In this document: one piece after another, positions 27,455 to 39,174 of the stretch
Layout of the letters: the number at the start of each line of letters is the position of its first letter
Position numbering within the stretch: position 1 is the first letter of the stretch
Source: Mycobacterium sp. 1245805.9
GTDB taxonomy: Bacteria > Actinomycetota > Actinomycetes > Mycobacteriales > Mycobacteriaceae
Direction of reading: 5' to 3'
Assembly: GCF_001672915.1 (NCBI RefSeq)
Contig: NZ_LZKR01000029.1
Span: forward strand, 1 to 64,000
Length of the DNA stretch: 64,000 nt
Notes under the pieces: generated by a model
What the model saw: only the letters and a program-made list of their open reading frames with translations
What the model was told of the DNA's origin: nothing
Databases searched by the model: none
Position numbers and translations under genes: made by a program

Positions 27455-28636
27455 ATGGAGCTTTCCCTTCGCCCCGCGCGCGGGACGGCGAATGCCGCGG
27501 CCGAAAGCTGGTTCCTGAACCGGGGTTTGCCGTCGGTGCTGACGAGGCGCTCGCGCTGGCGACGGCTCTGGCCGCGGTCGGCCCCCATGCTGGCGGCCTA
27601 CGCGACATTGCAGGCCTGTGTCCTGCCTGTCTACCTGATCACTGGCGGGCGCGACGTCCACATCAGCGGCGAGCCGACAACCTCCGAAGTGATTCTCCTG
27701 GCGATCATCGGGCTCGCCCTTCCGCTGATGGCCCTCGTGGGCTGGCTGGTGTCGCGGTCGCACAGCGGCCGCACCCGCGCGGCCGTGTCGACCGTCGCGG
27801 TCGTCCTCGTGGCGTGCGTCGCGGCCACCGTCGGCGGGCTCGGGCAACTGGCGCAGGAGTCGATCGTGGTCTTGGCGGTGCTGGTCCTGACCGGCTGCGG
27901 CGTCGGGTCGGTCGTCGGGTGGGCGGTGCGCATGATGCTGTCGCACCTGACGACGGTCGGTGCCCTGGCGGTGCGGGCGCTGCCCGTGGTGCTGCTGACC
28001 GCCTTGGTGTTCTTCAACACCTACGTCTGGCTCATGGCGGCGACGATCAGCGGGGAACGGCTGGGGCTGGCGATGGCGTTCCTGGTCTCGATCGCCGCGG
28101 CGTTCGTAGTCTCTGCCACCCATGATCGGGCCCGGCCCATGCTGCGCTCGACTGCGGCGCTGCCCACCGACACCGCGGGCCTTGCCGAGACGCCCTTCGC
28201 GGCCATGCCGGATACGCCCGACTGCGCACCGCTGAAACGAGCCGAGCGCCTCAACGTCATCTTCGTGCTGGCCGCGTCGCAGCTTGCGCAGATTCTGGTG
28301 GTCGCGGTGGTCACGGCCGCCATCTACCTGATCCTGGGGCTGATCGTGCTCAGCCCGTCGCTGCTCAACGAATGGACCCACACCTACACGAGCACCGCGA
28401 CGGTGCTGGGATTCACGCTGCCGGTGCCCGATTCGCTGATCCACATGACGTTGTTCCTCGGCGCGTTGACGTTCATGTACATCAGCGCACGCGCGGCCGG
28501 CGACGCCGAGTACCGGTCGACGTTCCTCGACCCGCTCATCGACGACTTGCACACGACGCTGATCGCGCGCAACCGCTACCGCGGCGCCGTGGTCGCTACG
28601 GCGTGTGAAGTTGACGCCGACCAGGGCAGTGATTAA
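27455..28636 (+). CDS. Integral membrane protein (Rv2113-like)
   Basis: 393 residues with about nine hydrophobic segments: near the N-terminus ([18 protein letters not shown]), four between about residues 70 and 190, a pair near residues 285-320 ([28 protein letters not shown]), and one near 345-365. A hydrophilic cytoplasmic loop lies around residues 215-270. It matches the position and pattern of Rv2113, whose function is unknown. The ATG at 27455 ([10 protein letters not shown]) has AGG upstream; an in-frame ATG at 27392 is possible. It is divergent from dop and followed within 9 bp by the next gene. Confidence 0.85.
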   Translation: MELSLRPARGTANAAAESWFLNRGLPSVLTRRSRWRRLWPRSAPMLAAYATLQACVLPVYLITGGRDVHISGEPTTSEVILLAIIGLALPLMALVGWLVSRSHSGRTRAAVSTVAVVLVACVAATVGGLGQLAQESIVVLAVLVLTGCGVGSVVGWAVRMMLSHLTTVGALAVRALPVVLLTALVFFNTYVWLMAATISGERLGLAMAFLVSIAAAFVVSATHDRARPMLRSTAALPTDTAGLAETPFAAMPDTPDCAPLKRAERLNVIFVLAASQLAQILVVAVVTAAIYLILGLIVLSPSLLNEWTHTYTSTATVLGFTLPVPDSLIHMTLFLGALTFMYISARAAGDAEYRSTFLDPLIDDLHTTLIARNRYRGAVVATACEVDADQGSD

Positions 28637-28645
28637 TTTCACAGG

Positions 28646-29287
28646 GTGTCTCGCCATCGCGCCGAAGAAGACGTGGATGAACCGGTGACTGACCTGGCCG
28701 GGAAGCGTTACGGGGAGGTGCTTCTCGTGACTCCCGGGGAGGCCGGCCCGCAGGCGTCGGTTTACAACAGCTTCCCGCTCAACGACTGCCCCGCCGAGCT
28801 GTGGTCGGCGTTGGACCCGCACGCGATCGCCGCCGAGAACGGCGCGGCCGCGGCGCTGCTCAACGGCCCTCGCTATTGGCTGATGAACTCCATCGAAAAG
28901 GAGCGGCAGGGCCCGCAAGTGACGAAGACCTTCGGGGGCATCGAGATGATCCTGCAGGCCACCGTCCTGCTGTCCTCGATGAATCCGGCGCCCTTCAGCG
29001 TGAACAGCGTGAGCCGTCATACGGTTTTCGTGTTCAACGCGGGCGAAGAGGTCTACGAGCTCATCGATCCGCACGGGAAACGCTGGGTCATGCAGACCTG
29101 GAGCCAGGTCACCGACCCCAACCTGGAGCGGAAAGACCTGCCCGGGTTGGCCAGCCGGCTCGAGTTGCCCGACGGGTGGAGCTACCAGTCGCGCGTGCTC
29201 ACCGAGGAACTGCGGGTGGACACCAGAACCGAAGCCGCCCAAGTGCTGCAGGACAACCTCACCAACAGCTACTCGCTGGAGACCTGA
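28646..29287 (+). CDS. Conserved hypothetical protein (Rv2114-like)
   Basis: 213 residues, soluble, no signal peptide. Segments such as VYNSFPLNDCPAELWSALD, LLNGPRYWLMNSIEK and FVFNAGEEVYELIDPHGKRWVMQTWSQ read as a small beta-rich fold conserved across mycobacteria at this site. I do not recognise a function. GTG start at 28646, 9 bp after the membrane-protein stop, suggests co-transcription. It converges on mpa. Confidence 0.85.
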   Translation: MSRHRAEEDVDEPVTDLAGKRYGEVLLVTPGEAGPQASVYNSFPLNDCPAELWSALDPHAIAAENGAAAALLNGPRYWLMNSIEKERQGPQVTKTFGGIEMILQATVLLSSMNPAPFSVNSVSRHTVFVFNAGEEVYELIDPHGKRWVMQTWSQVTDPNLERKDLPGLASRLELPDGWSYQSRVLTEELRVDTRTEAAQVLQDNLTNSYSLET

Positions 29288-29305
29288 CTGACGGCTTAGC
29301 GCCGC

Positions 29306-29362
29306 CGACACTGAAACTACGCACACCCCGCCCGGCGTGTCGTGTGCGTAGTTTCAGTGTCG
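29306..29362. terminator. Perfect 21-bp inverted repeat between convergent genes
   Basis: Two perfectly complementary 21-bp arms (29306-29326 and 29342-29362, centred on ACTGAAACTACGCACAC) are separated by a 15-bp GC-rich loop. They sit in the 94-bp gap between the Rv2114-like gene and the convergent mpa gene. No T-run follows, as is common for mycobacterial terminators. A bidirectional terminator is the simplest reading; it may be one copy of a dispersed palindromic element. Confidence 0.7.
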
Positions 29363-29381
29363 CGACACGCGACCCAAGCGC

Positions 29382-31211
29382 CTACAGGTACTGACCCAGG
29401 TTCGACTCGGTGTCGATGGCCCGGGACGCGCTCGACGACTTGCCCGTGACCAGGGTGCGGATGTAGACGATCCGCTCGCCCTTCTTGCCCGAAATCCGCG
29501 CCCAGTCATCGGGGTTGGTGGTGTTGGGCAGGTCCTCGTTCTCGGCGAACTCGTCGACGATCGAGTCGAGCAGGTGCTGTATGCGCAGACCCGGTTGGCC
29601 CGTCTCCAGCACCGACTTGATCGCGTTCTTCTTCGCCCGGTCGACGACGTTCTGGATCATCGCCCCGGAGTTGAAGTCCTTGAAGTACATGACCTCTTTG
29701 TCACCGTTGGCGTAGGTGACCTCCAGGAAGCGGTTGTCGTCGATCTCGGCGTACATCCGCTCGACGACCTTCTCGATCATCGCCTTGATGCAGGCGGTGC
29801 GGTCGCCGTCGAACTCGGTGAGGTCGTCGGCGTGCAGCGGCAGCGACTCGGTCAGGTACTTCGAGAAGATGTCTTGCGCCGCTTCGGCATCCGGGCGCTC
29901 GATCTTGATCTTCACGTCGAGGCGCCCGGGCCGCAGGATCGCGGGGTCGATCATGTCCTCGCGGTTGGAGGCGCCGATGACGATGACGTTCTCCAGGCCT
30001 TCAACGCCGTCGATCTCGCTGAGCAGCTGCGGCACCACCGTCGTCTCGACGTCCGAGGAGACCCCGGTGCCGCGGGTGCGGAAGATCGAATCCATCTCGT
30101 CGAAGAACACGATCACCGGCGTCCCTTCCGACGCCTTCTCGCGGGCCCGCTGGAAGATCAGCCGGATGTGCCGCTCGGTCTCACCGACGAACTTGTTCAG
30201 CAGCTCGGGGCCCTTGATGTTGAGGAAGTACGACTTCGCCTCGCGGGCATCGTCGCCGCGCACCTCGGCCATCTTCTTGGCCAACGAGTTCGCGACCGCC
30301 TTGGCGATCAGGGTCTTGCCGCAACCGGGCGGGCCGTAGAGCAACACACCCTTGGGCGGGCGCAGCGCGTACTCGCGGTAGAGCTCCTTGTGCAGGAACG
30401 GCAGCTCGACGGCGTCGCGGATCTGCTCGATCTGGCGCGTCAGGCCGCCGATGTCCTGGTAGCTGACGTCGGGCACCTCTTCCAGGACCAGGTCTTCGAC
30501 CTCGGCCTTGGGGATGCGCTCGAAGGCGTAGCCGGCTTTGGTGTCGACCAGCAGGGAGTCACCCGGACGCAGCTTGCGTGGCTTGGTGTCGTCGTTGAGG
30601 GCGTCCGGAACGCCGTCCGGCAGGTCCTCGGCGACCAGCGGCTCGGCCAGCCACACGATGCGCTCCTCGTCGGCGTGGCCGACGACCAACGCGCGGTGGC
30701 CGTCGTTGAGCACCTCGCGCAACGTGGAGATCTCGCCGACCGATTCGAACGTGCCGGCCTCGACGACGGTCAGGGCCTCGTTGAGCCGCACCGTCTGGCC
30801 CTTGCGCAGCGAACCGACCTCGATGTTGGGCGAGCACGTCAGGCGCATCTTGCGACCCGAGGTGAACACGTCGACCGTGTCGTCCTCGTGCGCCCCCAAC
30901 AGCACGCCGTAGCCACTGGGCGGCTGACCCAGCCGGTCGACCTCTTCGCGGAGCGCCAACAGTTGCTGACGGGCCTCTTTGAGGGTTTCCATTAACTTTG
31001 AGTTTCGCGCCGCGAGGGAGTCGATGCGAGCCTCGAGTTGATGCACGTCGCGCGCGGACCGTGTGCCGCCCGCCGACCCGACCGCATGCTCCAGTTGCTC
31101 GCGCAGCACCGCTGCCTCACGGCGTAACTGTTCCAATTCGGCAGCATCGCCGCTGGACATGCCAGTTTCACGGGCATTGCCGAATGCTTCAGAACGCTCT
31201 GAGTCACCCAT
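29382..31211 (-). CDS. mpa: Proteasome-associated AAA+ ATPase Mpa (ARC)
   Basis: 609 residues, the same length as in M. tuberculosis. An N-terminal coiled coil (about 20-95) that captures Pup is followed by OB domains (about 98-240) and an AAA module. Walker A GPPGCGKT is at 293-300, with Walker B FFDEMDS and sensor [20 protein letters not shown]. The C-terminus ends GQYL; the penultimate Tyr is needed to dock on the proteasome alpha ring. It unfolds pupylated proteins. Transcribed away from the LppK-like gene across a 282-bp gap. Confidence 0.95.
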   Translation of the reverse strand: MGDSERSEAFGNARETGMSSGDAAELEQLRREAAVLREQLEHAVGSAGGTRSARDVHQLEARIDSLAARNSKLMETLKEARQQLLALREEVDRLGQPPSGYGVLLGAHEDDTVDVFTSGRKMRLTCSPNIEVGSLRKGQTVRLNEALTVVEAGTFESVGEISTLREVLNDGHRALVVGHADEERIVWLAEPLVAEDLPDGVPDALNDDTKPRKLRPGDSLLVDTKAGYAFERIPKAEVEDLVLEEVPDVSYQDIGGLTRQIEQIRDAVELPFLHKELYREYALRPPKGVLLYGPPGCGKTLIAKAVANSLAKKMAEVRGDDAREAKSYFLNIKGPELLNKFVGETERHIRLIFQRAREKASEGTPVIVFFDEMDSIFRTRGTGVSSDVETTVVPQLLSEIDGVEGLENVIVIGASNREDMIDPAILRPGRLDVKIKIERPDAEAAQDIFSKYLTESLPLHADDLTEFDGDRTACIKAMIEKVVERMYAEIDDNRFLEVTYANGDKEVMYFKDFNSGAMIQNVVDRAKKNAIKSVLETGQPGLRIQHLLDSIVDEFAENEDLPNTTNPDDWARISGKKGERIVYIRTLVTGKSSSASRAIDTESNLGQYL

Positions 31212-31493
31212 GTTGCGCTCCTTTCCCGCCCCGAAATGTGCGGTGGTACTTCAACGCTACCGGCGATTGCCGGTTGATGTGCGGAGTCAAATGCTCACGA
31301 AAAGTTAAGACTTTGGTTCCACTGGTAATCTCTGCCACGAATCTTGCCGAGCGAAAGGACAGCCGTGGCCCCAAAAGCCCTTGCCACCGGCTCCGCCGGC
31401 CCCTTCTCCTCCGGCGTGCCGGGCCCGGTGTGACTTCCGTTGCACCCGTTGGCCCGACGGCGGGCCCGATCGCCTAGACACAGAACGAACTCT
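31212..31493. other. Divergent promoter region of mpa and lppK-like gene
   Basis: A 282-bp gap. A more AT-rich patch lies around 31280-31330, with GTTAAG and TAATCT (31326-31331) spaced like a weak plus-strand promoter for the lipoprotein gene. Nothing else in the gap could be assigned. Confidence 0.4.
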
Positions 31494-32078
31494 ATGCACC
31501 GACGCTTGACCATTGCGCTGAGTGCCGTCACCACGTTGGCGGCGGTCGGGCTGGCCGGCTGCGCGCACACCGGAACCAAGGTGGTGTCGTCGTCCTCGTC
31601 GGCGGTCCCGGTGACGTCGACCCCGTTGATCGTCGCGGCTCCCCCGAGCGCTCCGCTGCCCCCGCCCGACGCCCTGATCGACGTCCTGAACCGGCTCGCC
31701 GACCCGAACGTGCCGGGCGTCAACAAGGTGGACCTCGTCGAGGGCGCGACCCCCGACAGCGCGGGCACCCTGGACAAGTTCACCAACGCGCTGCGGGACA
31801 ACGGGTATCTCCCGATGACCTTCGCGGCCAACGACGTCGCCTGGTCGGACAAGAATCCGTCCCACGTGACGGCCACCGTGACCGTCAAGACCGCCCAGCC
31901 GAACAACGGCAACTTCACCTTCCCGATGGAGTTCACCCCATTCCAAGGCGGATGGCAGCTCTCCCGCCGGACCGCGGAAATGCTGCTGGCGCTGGGCAAC
32001 TCGGCCACCGGCACGACGCCACCCGCGCCTGCCCCCGGCCCGGCTCCTGCCCCGCCGCCGCCGACTCCCACGGGCTAG
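31494..32078 (+). CDS. lppK: Lipoprotein LppK-like
   Basis: 194 residues with a lipoprotein signal: HRR basic start, hydrophobic stretch, and lipobox LAGC with Cys23 as the lipidated residue. The mature part has a Ser-rich linker, a small alpha/beta domain (residues about 55-165, ending [22 protein letters not shown]) resembling the low-molecular-weight antigen MTB12/LppK group, and a Pro/Ala-rich tail. Expected to be anchored on the outer face of the plasma membrane. The ATG at 31494 places the signal correctly. Confidence 0.88.
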   Translation: MHRRLTIALSAVTTLAAVGLAGCAHTGTKVVSSSSSAVPVTSTPLIVAAPPSAPLPPPDALIDVLNRLADPNVPGVNKVDLVEGATPDSAGTLDKFTNALRDNGYLPMTFAANDVAWSDKNPSHVTATVTVKTAQPNNGNFTFPMEFTPFQGGWQLSRRTAEMLLALGNSATGTTPPAPAPGPAPAPPPPTPTG

Positions 32079-32084
32079 CCGCCG

Positions 32085-32387
32085 ATGTGGATCGGCTGGC
32101 TCGAGTTCGACGTGTTGCTGGGCCCGGAGCTTGGGGTGCGATCACTCAAACAGAAGCGGTCGGTCATTCGTCCCGTCGTGGCGGAGCTGCAACGCAAGTT
32201 CGGCGTGTCGGCCGCCGAAACCGGTGCGCAGGACCTCCACCGGCGGGCGGGTATCGGCGTGGCCGTGGTGTCCGGAGACCGCCGCCACGCGGTCGACGTG
32301 CTGGACGCGGCCGAACGCCTGGTGGCGGCGCATCCCGAGTTCGAGCTGCTGTCCGTGCGACGGGGCCTCACCACGAGTGACGACTAG
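32085..32387 (+). CDS. DUF503 family protein (Rv2117-like)
   Basis: 100 residues, beginning MWIGWLEFDVLLGPELGVRSLKQKR, followed by a ferredoxin-like alpha/beta pattern (VIRPVVAELQRKFGVSAAETG, GIGVAVVSGDRRHAVDVLDAAE). This is the DUF503/YlxP family, relatives of which are linked to ribosome maturation. It lies 6 bp after the lppK stop and ends 2 bp from the convergent trmI stop. Confidence 0.88.
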   Translation: MWIGWLEFDVLLGPELGVRSLKQKRSVIRPVVAELQRKFGVSAAETGAQDLHRRAGIGVAVVSGDRRHAVDVLDAAERLVAAHPEFELLSVRRGLTTSDD

Positions 32388-32389
32388 TC

Positions 32390-34173
<1,784 letters not shown>

Positions 34174-34420
34174 TGCATCGGCTGCACGGAAAGCCCATAA
34201 AGGGGCGAATCCACCCGGGAGTGCGGTAGTCTGTCAACAGCGTCGGCTGCCGAGCAGGTGGCCGGCGAGTCGTGATCGATTCTTTGTTTTCTTTGCTCAG
34301 ATCCCTGCCGGGGCGCCGAGTCCAAGAGGACCAGGCGCGCCTGCGGAAGCTCGAGTCGCGGCGACCGATATTGCCAGACGGGCAATGTCGTCCCCACCGA
34401 AGCTTTAGGAACACTGAAAC
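34174..34420 (+). promoter_or_regulatory. Long leader of the DEAD-box helicase gene
   Basis: 247 bp without a gene. A possible -10 hexamer TAGTCT lies at about 34228, which would give a leader near 190 nt. A T-rich tract (TCTTTGTTTTCTTTG) around 34280 interrupts otherwise GC-rich, potentially foldable sequence. Long leaders are common before DEAD-box helicases that are autoregulated or cold-induced. No known riboswitch or Rfam family was recognised. Confidence 0.4.
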
Positions 34421-35689
34421 ATGCTGGAAGACAATAGTTTTGCTCACCTCGGCGTGAGCCCGCCGGTGGTTGACGCGCTCGTCGCGCGAGGCGTCCGCCA
34501 CCCGTTCCCGATACAAGTGCAGACGCTGCCGGACACGCTGGCCGGCCGCGACGTGCTGGGCCGCGGCAAGACCGGTAGCGGCAAGACGCTCGCCTTCTCG
34601 ATCCCGCTGGTCAGTCGGCTCGACCCGGCTGACCGCCGACCGGGCCGTCCCACCGGGCTCGTCCTGGCACCCACCCGGGAGCTGGCGACCCAGATCGCCG
34701 CGACCATCGAGCCCCTCGCCAAGGTGCGGGGCCTGCGGGTTGCCACGATCTTCGGCGGGGTTTCGCAGAACAGGCAAGCCGCGGCGCTGAGGGCGGGCAT
34801 CGACATCGTCGTGGCCTGCCCCGGCCGCCTTGACGACCTGATGAAGCAACGCGTGATCAGCCTGGACGCCGTTCAGGTCACGGTCATCGACGAAGCCGAC
34901 CACATGGCCGACCTCGGTTTCCTGCCGACCGTCACCCGCATCCTGGCGGCCACGCCCGCCAAGGGCCAGCGCATGCTGTTTTCGGCCACCCTGGACGCCG
35001 CCGTCGACACCCTGGTCAAGCGATTCCTCACCGATCCGGTGACGCGGTCGGTGGTGGAGGCGACGTCGTCGGTCCCCGAGATGACGCATCACATCTTCTG
35101 CGTCGACGGGATCGACGCCAAGAGGGAGTTGGTGCACCGGTTGGCCTCGGGAGAGTCCCGGCGAATCCTCTTCATGAGGACCAAGCACCAGGCGCGAAAG
35201 CTGGCCCGCCAGCTCACCCAATCGGGCATCGCGTCGGTGGAGCTGCACGGCAACCTCTCCCAGCCCGCACGCGACCGAAACCTGGCGGCGTTCGCCGCCG
35301 GCCACGCCCGGGTGCTGGTGGCGACCGACATCGCCGCGCGCGGCGTGCACGTGGACGACATCGAACTGGTCGTGCACGTCGACCCGCCCGCCGAGCACAA
35401 GGCCTACCTCCACCGATCCGGCCGCACGGCCCGGGCAGGCGCCTCCGGTGACGTCGTCACCATCGTGCTGCCCGAGCAGCGCCGGGACACCGAGTCGATG
35501 ATGCGCAAGGCGGCCATTCGTGCGGTGCCGCAGCGGGTCAGCGCGGCCTCCCCCGCCATCCACGCCCTGGTCGGCCCGGCCGGGCCCCGCAAGGCCGTCG
35601 CGCCCGTCGCGGCGCCCTCCAACCGTCCGCCCGCGGCGCGTAGCAGACGCCGCCGCTCTCGGCGCCCCGCAACGACTACCCACCGTTAG
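34421..35689 (+). CDS. DEAD-box RNA helicase (RhlE-like)
   Basis: 422 residues. All core motifs are present: Q motif (PFPIQVQTLP), GRGKTGSGKT, PTRELATQ, CPGRLDDL, IDEADHMADLGF (DEAD), FSATLD, the ELHGNLSQPARDR region, TDIAARGVHV and HRSGRTARAG. The last 60 residues are Ala/Pro-rich and end in a strongly basic RSRRRRSRRP tail, typical of RNA-binding extensions. Expected to remodel ribosomal or mRNA structure. I recall no gene for it between Rv2119 and Rv2120c in M. tuberculosis. Confidence 0.9.
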   Translation: MLEDNSFAHLGVSPPVVDALVARGVRHPFPIQVQTLPDTLAGRDVLGRGKTGSGKTLAFSIPLVSRLDPADRRPGRPTGLVLAPTRELATQIAATIEPLAKVRGLRVATIFGGVSQNRQAAALRAGIDIVVACPGRLDDLMKQRVISLDAVQVTVIDEADHMADLGFLPTVTRILAATPAKGQRMLFSATLDAAVDTLVKRFLTDPVTRSVVEATSSVPEMTHHIFCVDGIDAKRELVHRLASGESRRILFMRTKHQARKLARQLTQSGIASVELHGNLSQPARDRNLAAFAAGHARVLVATDIAARGVHVDDIELVVHVDPPAEHKAYLHRSGRTARAGASGDVVTIVLPEQRRDTESMMRKAAIRAVPQRVSAASPAIHALVGPAGPRKAVAPVAAPSNRPPAARSRRRRSRRPATTTHR

Positions 35690-35696
35690 GGAAATC

Positions 35697-35912
35697 ATGG
35701 CCGAACAGCAAATTCATCCGTCCAAGGTTCGCGTCGGTGACGTCATCGGTACGGCGAACCGCACTGAGCTTCGTTACACGGTCAAGATCATCAGCGGACC
35801 GCAGACCAGCCCACAGCGCTGGACCTTCTTCGGCCGCGACGCTCACGGCCAGCAGTACACGAGCTCGTTCGGCGAGGACGACGTCGTGCGCAGGTACGCA
35901 AAAGCGCCTTAA
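35697..35912 (+). CDS. Small conserved protein paired with DEAD-box helicase
   Basis: 71 residues, starting MAEQQIHPSKVRVGDVIGTANRTEL and continuing as alternating beta strands (YTVKIISGPQT, RWTFFGRDAHGQQYTSSFG). It looks like a small SH3/OB-like barrel, but I do not recognise a family. The ATG lies 8 bp after the helicase stop, with TAGGGA upstream, so it is probably translated from the same mRNA and may assist the helicase. An in-frame reading beginning inside the helicase gene (35520) is a shadow. Confidence 0.75.
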   Translation: MAEQQIHPSKVRVGDVIGTANRTELRYTVKIISGPQTSPQRWTFFGRDAHGQQYTSSFGEDDVVRRYAKAP

Positions 35913-35921
35913 CTCATTCGG

Positions 35922-37289
35922 CTAGTCGAGCGGCGACATCTCCTGCAGCATCGTGGGAATCAGCTCGCTGACCGTCGGGTGGATGTGCATGGTGCGCGAC
36001 AGCGTCGTGTACGGCGCCTTGGCCGACATGACATCCAGGATGGCGTGGATCGCCTCGTCGCCGCCGACGCCGAGGATGGCGGCCCCCAGGATCTGGTCGG
36101 TCTCGGCGTCCACCACCACCTTCATAAAGCCTTGCGTCTCACCCTTTTCCACCGCCCGGCCGACGCGGGTCATCGGCCGCTTGCCGACCAGCGCCTTGCG
36201 CCCGGACGCGCGGACCTGGCTGACGGTCATGCCCGCACGACCCAGCGGCGGGTCGATGTAGAGCGCATAGGTGGTGATGCGGTCGCTCACGCGGCGGGGA
36301 TCGTCGTCGAGAAGATTGGCGGCCACGATCTCGAAATCGTTGTACGAGGTGTGGGTGAAGGCGCCCTTGCCGTTGCAGTCGCCCATCGCCCAGATGTGGT
36401 CGACGTTGGTCTTGAGCTGGTCGTCGACGACGATGTAGCCGCGGTCGGTCTGCACCCCGGCCGCCTCGAGGCCCAAGTCGTCGGTGTTGGGTCGCCGCCC
36501 CACCGCCACCAGCAGATGGCTGCCGGCGATGGGCTCGGCACCGGCTCGGGGCGTCAATTCAAAACCGTTGTCCGTCTTGGTGATTCGCACGTCGTCGGCG
36601 CCGGCGACGATGTCGATGCCCTCGGCCTCGAGGATCTCCCGGACCGTGGCGGAGACGTCCTCGTCCTCGCGGGACGCCAGCCGCGGCCCGCGCTCGACCA
36701 CGGTCACCCGGGCCCCGAAGCGCCGGTACATCTGCGCGAACTCCAGCGCGATGTAGCTGCCGCCGACGATGACGAGATGCGATGGCACCGTGTCGAGTTC
36801 GAGGATCGACACGTTAGTGAGGTAGTCGACGTCGGACAGTCCCGGGATGTCGGGCACCACGGCGCGGCCGCCGACGTTGAGGAAGATCCGCTCGCCGTGC
36901 AGAGGGTCGCCGTTCACGCTGATCGTGTGCGGGTCGGTGAAGCGGGCGTGACCGCGAATCAGGGTGCAGCCCGCCATGCCCTCCAGCCAGCTCTCGACGC
37001 CCTTGCGGTCGGCCAGCATGATGTCGTCCTTGCGCGCCTTGACCTTCGCCATGTCTACGCTGATCGACCCCGTCCCCACGCCGTATTCCGCGCCGCGCCG
37101 GGCCAAGTGGGCGGCGTGCGCGCTGGCCACCAGGGTCTTGGTCGGGATGCATCCGGTGTTGACGCAGGTGCCGCCGACGAGCTTGCGCTCGATGACCGCG
37201 ACGCGCTGCCCGGCCGCGGTCAGCCGGCCCGCCAGCGGGGGGCCGGCCTGCCCGGCGCCGACGATGATCGCGTCGAAGCGCTCCGTCAC
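35922..37289 (-). CDS. FAD-dependent pyridine nucleotide-disulfide oxidoreductase (MerA-like, no mercury site)
   Basis: 455 residues. FAD-binding DAIIVGAGQAGPPLAGRL, redox-active disulfide GGTCVNTGCIPTKTL, NAD-binding VIVGGSYIALEFAQMYRRFG, second FAD segment HIWAMGDCNGKGAFTHTSYND, and the dimer-interface His in SRTMHIHPTVSEL. It is often named mercuric reductase in databases, but it lacks the N-terminal HMA domain and the C-terminal Cys pair that binds mercury. The substrate is therefore unknown. The start overlaps the stop of the DUF4126 gene by 4 bp. Confidence 0.88.
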   Translation of the reverse strand: MTERFDAIIVGAGQAGPPLAGRLTAAGQRVAVIERKLVGGTCVNTGCIPTKTLVASAHAAHLARRGAEYGVGTGSISVDMAKVKARKDDIMLADRKGVESWLEGMAGCTLIRGHARFTDPHTISVNGDPLHGERIFLNVGGRAVVPDIPGLSDVDYLTNVSILELDTVPSHLVIVGGSYIALEFAQMYRRFGARVTVVERGPRLASREDEDVSATVREILEAEGIDIVAGADDVRITKTDNGFELTPRAGAEPIAGSHLLVAVGRRPNTDDLGLEAAGVQTDRGYIVVDDQLKTNVDHIWAMGDCNGKGAFTHTSYNDFEIVAANLLDDDPRRVSDRITTYALYIDPPLGRAGMTVSQVRASGRKALVGKRPMTRVGRAVEKGETQGFMKVVVDAETDQILGAAILGVGGDEAIHAILDVMSAKAPYTTLSRTMHIHPTVSELIPTMLQEMSPLD

Positions 37290-37795
37290 TTAACCGCCGT
37301 CAGGATGTATTCCGTCAGAACGTGACCCGTCACCGCCACGATGGCGAACCCGCCGAAGATCGCGACCGCGTCCTCGAGCAGCGCGATCGGCAGATCCTTG
37401 CCGGCCACGGCGGCCAGCCGCTTGCGCGCCTGATAGCCGCCGAAGGTGCCGAGCACCGCCCCGATGATGCCGGCGCCGAGCGCGGAGAAGGTCCAGTGCG
37501 GCCACGCGCCCAGCACCGCGCCGGCCAGCCCGCCCGTGATGATCCGGGCGGCGAAGATCGGGGGCGCCGTGCGGGCCGGCGTCTTGGGCAGCTTGTCGTT
37601 GACGAGTTCCCCGACGGCGAGCACCGTGAAGACGATCGCGGTAATGATGTTGCCCATCCACGACGCCCACGTGCCGTGCAGGTCGAGCCACCCGAGGTAC
37701 GCACCCCAGGCGACGACGGCGGGAGCCGTCAGCGAACGCAACCCGGCGACGACACCAATCCCTAAAGCCAGCAGCAGAATAAGCGCATGTGTCAC
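37286..37795 (-). CDS. DUF4126 membrane protein (Rv2120c-like)
   Basis: 169 residues with about four to five hydrophobic segments (ALILLLALGIGVVAGLRSLTA, NIITAIVFTVLAVGELVND, ITGGLAGAVLGAWPHW, GAGIIGAVLGTFGGYQARK, VAIFGGFAIVAVTGHVLTE). Family function is unknown. The GTG at 37793-37795 is supported by AGGAGGG about six bases upstream; earlier in-frame starts lack this. It is the first gene of a two-gene operon with the flavoprotein and overlaps it by 4 bp. Confidence 0.88.
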   Translation of the reverse strand: MTHALILLLALGIGVVAGLRSLTAPAVVAWGAYLGWLDLHGTWASWMGNIITAIVFTVLAVGELVNDKLPKTPARTAPPIFAARIITGGLAGAVLGAWPHWTFSALGAGIIGAVLGTFGGYQARKRLAAVAGKDLPIALLEDAVAIFGGFAIVAVTGHVLTEYILTAVK

Positions 37796-37921
37796 GAGGA
37801 CCCTCCTGGGGGACGAACAGCGCGGCAACGGTAAGGGATGACAGCCCACGGAGAAAACGGGCGTTGGTTATTCATCAGCCCCAGAGCGGACGCTAACACA
37901 GCCGCGGGCGCGGCACGATGC

Positions 37922-39079
<1,158 letters not shown>

Positions 39080-39110
39080 TCACGGCGGTTTCACGCGGAC
39101 GCGCGACAAG

Positions 39111-39129
39111 TTAGGGCAACCTAATGTAG
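39111..39129. promoter_or_regulatory. IdeR-like iron box (weaker copy)
   Basis: TTAGGGCAACCTAATGTAG matches 12 of 19 positions of the IdeR consensus TTAGGTTAGGCTAACCTAA, with both outer half-site cores (TTAGG, CTAA) intact. It lies between the divergent hisE and PPE37 genes and partly overlaps the stronger box. Confidence 0.65.
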
Positions 39130-39144
39130 GTTAGCCTAACCATA
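39126..39144. promoter_or_regulatory. IdeR-like iron box (stronger copy)
   Basis: GTAGGTTAGCCTAACCATA matches 15 of 19 positions of the IdeR consensus; the central TAGGTTAGCCTAACC is an almost perfect palindrome. It is 31 bp before the PPE37 GTG. IdeR bound with Fe2+ would repress PPE37, and probably hisE-hisG, when iron is plentiful, as described for the M. tuberculosis counterparts. Confidence 0.85.
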
Positions 39145-39174
39145 TTGTCCGCATGTCGAAGGAGCTGGTCGGCC

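Noticed and set aside
27314..29326. 670-residue minus-strand open frame opposite the Rv2113/Rv2114-like genes
   Set aside because: It is arginine/histidine/glutamine-rich antisense noise; the plus-strand genes have coherent membrane segments and conserved positions.
35922..37289. Mercury resistance (mer) gene
   Set aside because: The flavoprotein lacks the mercury-binding C-terminal Cys pair and HMA domain, and no merR or mer transport gene is nearby.
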